NCBI GenBank assembly: GCA_946807835.1
Contig: OX327697.1
Span: forward strand, 16,192,001 to 16,256,000
DNA length: 64,000 nt
Source of the DNA: Ailanthus altissimus
Taxonomy: Eukaryota; Streptophyta; Magnoliopsida; Sapindales; Simaroubaceae
Direction of reading: 5' to 3'
Below are positions 55,450-64,000 of the stretch, one piece after another (position 1 is the stretch's first letter; every line of letters starts with the position of its first letter). The translations under genes and the position numbers were made by a program. Under the pieces are notes generated by a model, which was not told the origin of the DNA, searched no databases, and was given only the letters and a program-made list of their open reading frames with translations.

Positions 55450-58400
55450 ATGTCTGTAGCGTTGCTATGGGTTGTCTCCCCCAACCCACAGCTGGCCAAT
55501 TGCTTTCGGTTGGTCATTTCAGTTCGAGATGGAAACAAGCTATTAGATTCTTCAAAATTTATGTACCGAGATCGGAGTGCCTTGTTTAGCTGTAGACCTA
55601 AGAAGGGTAGAAAGCAGAAATTGAATTCTTACTCTTTAGAGGCAGATTTGAGACATCCTTGCTTAGGTGGAATCAACTTGCCCGAAATAAAAAGTATGGT
55701 GGCAAGCACAGCTGGAGAAGTGGCCATGTCTTCCGAAGAAAAGGTTTATAATGTGGTGCTCAAGCAGGCAGCGTTGGTTAAGATGCAACCGAGGGTTCTT
55801 CGGGATTTTGATGTCAATCCAGATATTGCTTTGCCAGGAAATTTGAGCTTGCTGAGTGAAGCTTATGATCGGTGTGGAGAAGTTTGTGCAGAGTATGCTA
55901 AAACATTTTATTTGGGTTAGCCTTCTTTCATCTGTTCCTTTATTACCAGAATTAGTTTCAAATTTGGAGTGGAAGTATTTGTTGTTTTTATGAATCAAGT
56001 TCTTAATGGCTCATTTCTTTTTTCAGGAACTATGCTAATGACCCCTGAAAGGCGAAGGGCTATATGGGCTATATATGGTTAGTGACTATAACCTTAAATC
56101 AAATGTATCTTTGACTATACAATTTAAAAAGATCAAGCTTAACTAAATTTACATTCAGACTTTGGGGCTTTCTAGGATTAGACTTTTGAAGGATCAGCAT
56201 GTACCTTGCAAGGGAATCATTATACTTTAAAAGTGTAGGTCTTGGGAGCTTACGGAACCTTGGACCTATTTCCAAACAAAGTTATTCTAGCTTCTGTACA
56301 TAGCATTTGATATCACTTATAATCCAATAACTTTTATGTCCAGTAAGGTTCTTTTGCGTGTTGAATCCATGCCATAATCGAAATCTTGTGAACATCTGTT
56401 TCTTGGCATACTAATGTAAAACTTTAACTGCTCCTTGCATGTTATCTTTTCAGTTTTCCTACTTGGTGCTATGAATTTTGAAAAACTGCAATCATGTTGT
56501 GTACGGGCTGCCCGGTATCACAGTTCAGACTTAAGTATGTCCAGTTCCTAAATGTGACCTTCTACATTGTGGCTATCTGATCAGTGGCTTCTTTTCTGGT
56601 CACCTTTGTAATTGTTATGAAAAGAAACACTTTGGAATAATTTTTTTATTTTTTAATTGGCGTTTTTGTTTCTCCTATGGCAATGGTAATTTATGACAAG
56701 GGGGTCATTAGCATTTTGAGTACTACAAGTTTAAACTTCGTAAACAATCATATTCTATGTTTATATGAATCATGGGGCCTTGAAAATGCCTGCAACCATT
56801 CTCAAAAAATCAAGAGAGAATACAATGAAACTTCAAGAACAACTTATGAGTCTACAATTGTTGTCACAAAAGTTCGAATACTTTTCTTTTCTTACTTCCC
56901 ACTTAGATAAAATGGAATAAGATCCTAAATAGTGAATCTTGTAGGAACAATTTCACAACATGGGTCATGAACTTTGGTAGCATTAGTTTGAAGTTGGATG
57001 GCAACATTTTCTATTAGAGGCAATATTCAGGTTATCTGTCACCTCTCAAAAATTGTAAAATGAGATACTTATCTAGGACATTACCCTTTTTGTCCTTTCA
57101 TATTTGAAGGGAAGTTTTTAAATTATTGTGATGGTTGTAGACTTTTATATTGGCCTAGAAGGATGGGAGATGGGATGGGGGACAACAGAGATCTATATTA
57201 TTATGCATGCCTGGCATCTGATAGCTAATTCTGTGTCAGTCATTATTTCTCCAAACTTATTCTCTTTTTTGGCCTTCATTTCCATTTTTTCTTATGATGC
57301 ATTTGTTCTACGAGCAATTTTCTATGAATGCATACAAGTCATAACATTGATGCAAAGGAGCACATGGCAAAGAAACATATATTTATTTCCTATGAAAGGG
57401 ATCATTATTACTTTCTTGTAGTTTCTTATGTTCTCTTCAAATATAGTGTGGTGTAGAAGGACAGATGAGCTTGTTGATGGGCCTAATGCTTCACACATAA
57501 CTCCTACAGCTTTAGATAGGTGGGAATCCAGGTTGGAAGATCTTTTCCAGGGTCATCCATTTGACATGCTTGATGCTGCTTTATCAGATACAGTAGCCAA
57601 ATTTCCTGTTGACATTCAGGTTTGGAGTACATTTTTTCTGGTCAAAAATTAAATTTTAACAGGAGAATGGTTGCTATAGTACTGACTGCAACACATTTTT
57701 TATTTGTGATATTTGATATCAGTTGGCGTCCTTGAGTGTGCAAGTGAATACTTATATTATGGAACAGCTTCTACTTAAACTTTAATCATGTTTCTAATAT
57801 TAAGCTTTTATATGTAATGACAGATGATTAATGATTTGAATTAAATCGTGTCAATTTTAAATTTATCCTTCAAGATCAAAACTTTGAGGATATTGCATTA
57901 TATGCCTGCTAGGAATTCTTTAGTTTCTGTAAATTGTTTGATTATTTATTAGGACATGCTCTTGAACTTACTGGGTATCAAGGGCAAATTTCTATGTCAG
58001 ACAACAATGTATACTAGCAATTATCTCTCTACTATTTTCATCTTTGCTCCATCTTCATGCCTATAAGAAAAAGCTAACTTTTGTCACAACAAAAATATTA
58101 TATAGCTAATAGCCCTCTGGTGCTAGATTTTGTATGCAGGATCTGCATGTTACTACTCTGAATAGCCAGACAACCGTCTGAAGGTCTACAATTTATAGAT
58201 AAAGCCTGTAGTATATATGATTGAAGTTCTGGAAGTTATTATGAGTTGTTTTCTTAAAAGTACTTGCAGTGAACGCTTAACCTAAACCTTCTGTATTTCA
58301 GGTGAATTTAGTCAATTCAATGTAATGGTCATCCATTAATTGAAGGTTGCACTTTTAAAATCTGTTTGTATTGCATGCAAGGCATTGAACTTGTTGCCAA

Positions 58401-60169
58401 TTGATTGGCTTCTTGTTTTGCAGCCATTCAGAGACATGATTGAAGGAATGAGGATGGACCTTAGGAAGTCAAGATACAAAAACTTCGACGAACTATACCT
58501 CTATTGTTATTATGTTGCTGGGACTGTTGGCTTAATGAGTGTTCCTGTTATGGGCATTGCACCTGACTCGTCGGCTGCAACAGAGAGTGTGTATAATGCT
58601 GCATTGGCTTTAGGAATTGCTAATCAGCTCACCAATATACTCCGGGATGTTGGAGAGGAGTAAGTAAAGTCCTTAAATCTGGTAGGCTGCAATATTATAT
58701 CTAAGTAAAGGTATAAAACTGTGAACTAGGCAATGCAATGAAAAATAGTACTATCTTCAGATAATTGTAAACATTAAATATGATTACTTATTGGAAAACA
58801 TAGATATCTATATAATGTAGTTTAATTTGTCTTTTGATGTAATTTGGCGATTTTTCCCCTTAAAAAGATACCTATCTTGACATTGTGTTGAAAGCCTAGG
58901 TACTTATTTTAAAGTGGAAGTGTTTTAATTGTTATGCCTGTTGTGCTCAGACCATGAGGTACATTATGTTTGGATTAGAAATTTTCAACTCCATCCAACT
59001 GCATAAAGCTCCAATCCTTCCACATCTTAGTTGTATACAAGTTGTGCTGATGCTTTATTTGATACTTTTCTTCAATTGGATTGAAGGAATTACCTTATAC
59101 CTGGTGCCTTTCCACCAAACCAGGATTTTCACCATCAGAATTTTTGCTTAAGTGGCTGTTCTTAGGAATTGAATCCATGCACTCATGCTCAGCAGCCAGG
59201 GAAAATAATTCTAAAAAAAGAGAAAAAAACCAAAGAATATCAGGAATCTTGGAACAGCTTTTTGTACATAAGATTATGAGATCCCAGATTTCTTTGTTTC
59301 TCTTTTGTTGTGGGATTTAAGTTGGTAACACTGCAGAAACTGCAACAAGCACAAATTTTACCAAAGCTAGCTTTATGCTAATTGTCATGAGAATGAAGAA
59401 AGCGTTAGTTGAAATTCTTTGGAATTTATGATAGAGTCTGAACGTAATGTTACTTTTTCATTTGCTTCTTTATTTATTCATCATATAAACTACTTTTGTC
59501 CAGTGCAAGAAGAGGAAGGGTTTATCTACCACAAGACGAATTGGCACAAGCAGGGCTTTCAGATGATGACATATTTGCTGGAAAGGTGACAAATAAATGG
59601 AGAAGCTTCATGAAGAACCAAATTAAGAGGGCAAGGATGTTCTTTGATGAGGCTGAGAAAGGTGTAACAGAGCTGAGTGATGCTAGTAGATGGCCGGTAA
59701 ATAATCACAACTCTTTTCAGTACAATTGTGCTACTAAATGCCTGAAAAAAATAGAATGGTGATATATTTTAGTACAATTGTGCTACAAAGATATTCACAT
59801 TTTATTTTATTTTTATTTTTTATACACTCCCCAACTAATGTGATATATTTTAGACACTTGAGACATGTAATAAAAAAAAATTGAAACATGTAACACTAAT
59901 AAAAGTTTTGAGGGCTTTACGGAATGACTCTAATATGGATCTCTCTGAATAATTAGAATCTCATTATGAATGCTTATTAGCTTTGGATGTTACAGGTATG
60001 GGCATCGCTATTGTTATATCGTCAAATACTAGATGAGATTGAAGCCAATGATTACAACAATTTCACAAAGAGGGCTTATGTCAGTAAAGCCAAGAAGATA
60101 GCTGCCTTGCCAATCGCATATGCAAAATCGCTCGTACGTCCAGCTAGAACAATTCCAAGTAAGGCATAA
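55450..60169 (+). CDS. PSY: Phytoene synthase, six exons, intact
   Basis: Condenses two geranylgeranyl diphosphates to phytoene, the first committed step of carotenoid synthesis, in plastids. Exons: 55450-55915, 56027-56077, 57447-57619, 58424-58659, 59504-59696, 59996-60169; all introns are GT-AG and phases join cleanly, giving 430 residues. Start: the ATG at 55450, with an in-frame TGA at 55444-55446. The N-terminal part (about 1-120) is Ser/Arg/Lys-rich and diverged, as expected for a transit peptide. Core signatures are [32 protein letters not shown], the first Asp-rich motif [11 protein letters not shown] (exon 3), [20 protein letters not shown], and the second Asp-rich motif [13 protein letters not shown] spanning exons 4/5; then [18 protein letters not shown] and a C-terminus ending IPSKA. 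The 51, 173, 236 and 193-bp internal exons follow the usual plant PSY layout. No lesion was seen. Confidence 0.96.
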
Positions 60170-61657
60170 ATTGAAGTTGAACTCAAATTTTAGAACAATA
60201 TACAGTTGAAACATATGGAAATAGAGGGGGAAAAAAAGAAAAAGAAAAAATGATTATTTGTATATTAGGAATTGTTCTAATGCAGGTTGTATTTGATGTA
60301 AGTCAAAATAGTAAATTCAATTCATGTAAAGGCCGATTGAATGCTCTCTTCAATATTGTGGAGTGTAGACTAATCATTTACTTCTCCAAAGATTACACAT
60401 CAACACAATGAGCTTTCTACAATGATGATTGATTCATTTTAAAATAAACATTAGGTGATGAGATAGATAGATAATGTGGTGTGAGCATCACAATATAGAA
60501 TATACAGTTTTTACCTCAAGTTTGTTAGCTTACAATAATTTTTTTTATGGTAAGTGTCTGAGACTACAGAGGATTTTGCCTCATGCTGCCCTGAATGGAT
60601 TGTGCTCCTCTTTTGGTTTTGTAAAACTGTTGAAAGAACGCTCACTGTAGAAGTTAGATGGAAGTTCTTCCATCATTTAACGTATATGAAATCAAGTCAA
60701 TTCACTGCAAAATCATTATAACGTATAGTCAATAACAAACAACAACTTAATTACAATAACATGCAATAAATCAACAACTTCCAGTGGAGGGTTCTCCAAT
60801 CACGGTACAGATTTTTAGATCAAACAAAGCTTATTTTTGTCTGCAAACTTGGGTTCCTTCTGCGCATGGAAATCAATCAAGATTTGTTTCGGGTTCTCTT
60901 TTTAAGAACCCAATTCTCGAGCCAAATTTCAAAGAGCGTCATAGTTGATCCGTGGAGGCTTTAATCTACCATTTCTTCCTAGCCTTAGGAAATGTATATT
61001 CGATACGTGATTAAAACTGAACTTCTTTTGTTACAGAAGTACAAAAACAGAAAAGAGAAACTGAATTAAGTGATTGAAAATCAGAGTTTCGGGTCAGGTT
61101 AATCCGGGTTTAATAAAATTAGATTTGAAAAATAAAATGAAACTCACATTACGGAAAAAACATTCCGAATTTAGCAGGTTTAGGTTTTTTTGAGTTTTCA
61201 ATTTTTTAGATACGAGTTTTTCTGAGTTTCCAAATTTTTTAATGTCCAGGTGCATTTTTTACCATCCTAAATAATTATTGTTGAAGAGAAGGATCCATTG
61301 TCAAATAGTAACAATATTGTTAAAGAATGACAAATGCTTTAAAAAAAACAAAGACAATAGAATGAAATGCATCAATAAAGAAATAATTGATGCATTAATA
61401 TGAAAATCACAGTTGAATGTGAACTTTAAAGAGACATTAGGCGGAACTTCCATTAAAGGAAACAAGAAGACAAATGCCAAGCTTTTATTAACTCAATTAA
61501 TGAGAAAACATCAAAATTTCTCTTGAACTTAATAGTAAAAACTCCTTTCAAGAAGGATAAAATGGGAGAGAAGATCTAAACTAATCGATGAACTTAGAGA
61601 TATTAAGTTACTGAAGAAATTTAAGATGTCAAATTTTTTTGTTTATAAAGGAATAAT
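60170..61657. other. 3' flank and intergenic DNA
   Basis: The PSY 3' UTR presumably occupies the first few hundred bases; no strong AATAAA is obvious close to the stop. The rest is AT-rich DNA with no recognisable gene. Confidence 0.4.
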
Positions 61658-62688
61658 TGTTGCGGATATCAAGTCATGTATTTTAATTTGACACTTCAAT
61701 GGTATCAATTAAGTCACAACTTAAATACCCCTTATTTTCTATGTGCAGCGAAAAATCATAACTCACACCATAAGTAAGAACACATAAGATTAACACACCA
61801 ATAAAGATAAAGAAAACAAACCAATCACAAGACACAAAATATACGTGATTCGACCTAAAATTGCCTACGTTCACAGAGGATCCATAATCCAACTTCTTAC
61901 TACTAAAATAGATCACTAAGTATCTTCTTACATCATCAATGATCTCACAAGACCTCTTAGTATCTCCCATAAAGACCTCTAAGTATCTACCTTTGATCAC
62001 CATGACTCCGTAAGACCTCTTAGTATCTCCTCATAAGAGATTTTTACAAGGAACATAAGAATAGCTCGAGCATCTAAGCCAAAGGATCTATGGTGTTTCT
62101 CTTTTATTTACTCAAAGAACCTAAAGAAGAAAATACCCCCAAAGGTTACATCCTAGTGCACCATGCACTTAGTGCCTACCTAACTCCTCTATTCTCTCTT
62201 ATGGCTACATCTTAAAACCTTAGATGCTTAATCCAAAATAAGGGTTTACAAGTGTTTATATAGGGTGTATTTCGTGCCTACTAACCCTATTCCTTGTTGG
62301 AGTAAGAGTCCACTTATTTTGAAAGTCTAAAACTTCCCAAAACTTGAAATCTCGAACCAAAATAGACATCCTGACGCGTCTGGACGCCACGACGCTCATC
62401 CCTGGGCGCTGCGGCGCTGGCCCTTCTCACGCCCATCGCCGCGGCACTGGGGACCCAGCTCTACGGCACTAGTCTTCTTTGTTGAGCGCTGCGGCGCTGG
62501 CAGCTCCCTCGCAATTTCTTCGTTTCCTTCGCGACTTTGAGTTCCGTTTCACTTTCCCCTTTGTGTCCTACACGTCCTAGACTTCTCCGTACGTATCCCA
62601 CACGTTCTAGACTTCTTGTGACTCTCCACTTTTATATTCATCTCAATTCTTGTCCAACTAAGATTGTTGAATCACCAATTTTCCAACA
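61658..62688 (+). mobile_element. 5' LTR of a Ty3/gypsy element running off the window
   Basis: Starts TGTTGCGGATATCAAG and ends CCAATTTTCCAACA. It aligns along its length with the solo LTR at 19202-20155 (shared blocks such as AAAATTGCCTACGT, AGTATCTCCTCATAAGAGAT, ATATTCATCTCAATTCTT). At 62371-62502 it carries a GC-rich cassette with GGGCGCTGCGGCGCTGG, ATCGCCGCGGCACTGG and GAGCGCTGCGGCGCTGG, where the solo LTR carries GAACAGTA words. No flanking duplication follows the end, and gag-like sequence comes next, so it is a 5' LTR. Confidence 0.78.
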
Positions 62689-62814
62689 ACAACAAATCCC
62701 CATCATTATGTTGATCAGGTAACCACCTATTATCAATTGTTGGCCTCAGACAAAAATAAGGTGTCAATTATTCCATGTCAACCTAGATATATAGGTTCTC
62801 CTATAGTACAGAAG

Positions 62815-63250
62815 TTTGAGGCAATGAAGTATTTCATCCTTTAGTGAACTGATCAAAAAGTTTGTTCAACATTTTCGAGGAATTTGTGAAAATGCTAAAG
62901 ATCCTCAAAAGCTACGACAACTCAAATAAGGTCATACTAAAAGCTTGAGGACTTCATTTAAAGATATCATAAGGGAGTGATCTAACTCGGGACATTTGAC
63001 TTACCGGTTGCATTAAGGCGTTGAAAGAATGACTAAAGATAAATCAATTCTATAATTTTCTATCAAAAAGTTTATCTACCACTTATGTAATTACCCACGA
63101 GCAAGCTCCTTGATATATCAAGATCGAATAGGAAGAAGCTGCAAAGAGCATAGTTAAAACAAGTGCACGAGAAAGATAAAAAGGCGAAAATTTAAATTTT
63201 TCATAAAAAAGAGGATAGCTCGAAAAAGAAGGGAGAAGACTCTACAAAGG
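62815..63250 (+). pseudogene. Decayed Ty3/gypsy Gag fragment
   Basis: Broken plus-strand translation shows FSELIKKFVQHFRGICENAK, then DPQKLRQLK, a stop, and GHTKSLRTSFKDI. This matches the Gag helix-rich core of plant gypsy elements (a region that usually reads LxxLKQGxxESLR). It is followed by Lys-rich sequence. Several stops and frame changes are present. It belongs to the element whose LTR ends at 62688. The family within gypsy is not resolved. Confidence 0.65.
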
Positions 63251-64000
63251 ACCACAAAGTTCTCACAAAGAGATCTAGCCAAAGTTCACGATGATATGTA
63301 TATTCTTACAATAGTTTCATTAGGCAAAATATTTGAGGCTATAAAGGAAATAGTCTCTTCGAAGAGCTCACACCTATTCGAATATTGCCCAAAAAAAGAA
63401 ATAAGAACAAAAAAAATGTAAATTCAATCAACACCATAATTATACCAATAATGAATGCATACATTTACGAATTCAAGTAGATTAATTGATGAGGAATTGG
63501 TGCCTTAATGAATTTAAAACTGACATTAGGTTGAGAAGGACTTAAAATGGAGGAAATAGGGAATACGAGAACTCTTGAGTATAAGAAATAACCATGATCG
63601 TCCCACATGGTGTGACATTTTATGAGAACATTTTATTTTGCAAGAAGTAAATAAAAAGATGGTTATCATGTTTTATAGTTGTATGTAAATTTTACAAGAA
63701 AAAATTTATGTGGTGAAATAAAAAAAAAATCACATCTCATTTAAAACGGCATTTGAAAAAGTATTTATTGACACATGGCAAACCTAATTAAAAACAAGCA
63801 CAAATTGATAAAAATGAAAGCAATGGTAAGTTATCTACTTTTACAAACTCACAAACTGGTATGAGAGAAGCCATTTAGCTACATCAAAACAACTTTTTTA
63901 CACTAATTGAAAACGTGGTTTTAATAAATTTATTAAAAAATATTTGTAGATTTGATTGCATCAAGTTGTTAACTGATATGAAAAGTACAATAATAACCAG
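63251..64000. other. Continuation of the decayed retroelement or unknown DNA
   Basis: No recognisable domain. The sequence is AT-rich and ends at the window edge, so the rest of this element cannot be judged. Confidence 0.35.

Noticed and set aside
56677..57421. Open frames of 77 and 97 codons inside PSY intron 2
   Set aside because: Intronic, no family resemblance, and removed by the GT-AG splice between 56077 and 57447.

Overview
The window is AT-rich nuclear DNA from a flowering plant. It holds one intact host gene, a six-exon phytoene synthase (PSY) at 55450-60169 (+), set in a dense, nested landscape of transposable elements. The PSY protein looks like a eudicot (probably rosid) PSY, but the species cannot be fixed from sequence alone.

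Left part (1-18.9 kb): a partial copia-like LTR (1-1592) interrupts a decayed Athila-type gag on the minus strand. That gag has its leader, primer-binding site (PBS) and LTR at 2.7-4.5 kb. A second, related minus-strand LTR follows (5458-7135); its PBS junction is duplicated in tandem. Two related inverted-repeat elements (7.4-8.5 and 8.9-9.9 kb) and a 1-kb foldback element (10411-11429) come next. Then comes a complete 7-kb Mutator-like element (11919-18893) with ~430-bp terminal inverted repeats, a perfect 10-bp target duplication, a decayed transposase on the minus strand and a convergent decayed ULP1-type peptidase on the plus strand.

Middle part (18.9-53.4 kb): a solo LTR with a perfect 5-bp target duplication (19202-20155) and a decayed copia pol (about 21.05-22.45 kb) precede an old minus-strand Ty3/gypsy element. 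That element's LTRs are at 22553-23573 and at 29990-30020 plus 52225-53367. It has been split by at least three later insertions: a solo LTR (25551-27696), a foldback made of LTR halves (28278-29969), and the most striking object in the window. This is a 22.2-kb array (30021-52219) of LTR-body-LTR-body-LTR-body-LTR in which three near-identical bodies share four 1390-bp LTRs. The whole array is flanked by one 5-bp duplication, GGTGG. Each body encodes an intact 948-residue Athila-type Gag-protease but no reverse transcriptase, RNase H or integrase. The element should therefore depend on enzymes supplied by a relative.

Right part (53.4-64 kb): about 2 kb of unique sequence with two G-boxes leads into PSY, followed by 1.5 kb of intergenic DNA. 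The window ends in the 5' LTR and decayed gag of another Ty3/gypsy element, whose LTR belongs to the same family as the solo LTR at 19.2 kb.

A recurring theme is a short cassette of GC-rich palindromic words (GCGCCGCGGCGC type) and/or ACAGTA/ACAGTG words inside the LTRs of otherwise unrelated families. Two LTRs of one family carry different cassettes between matching flanks.
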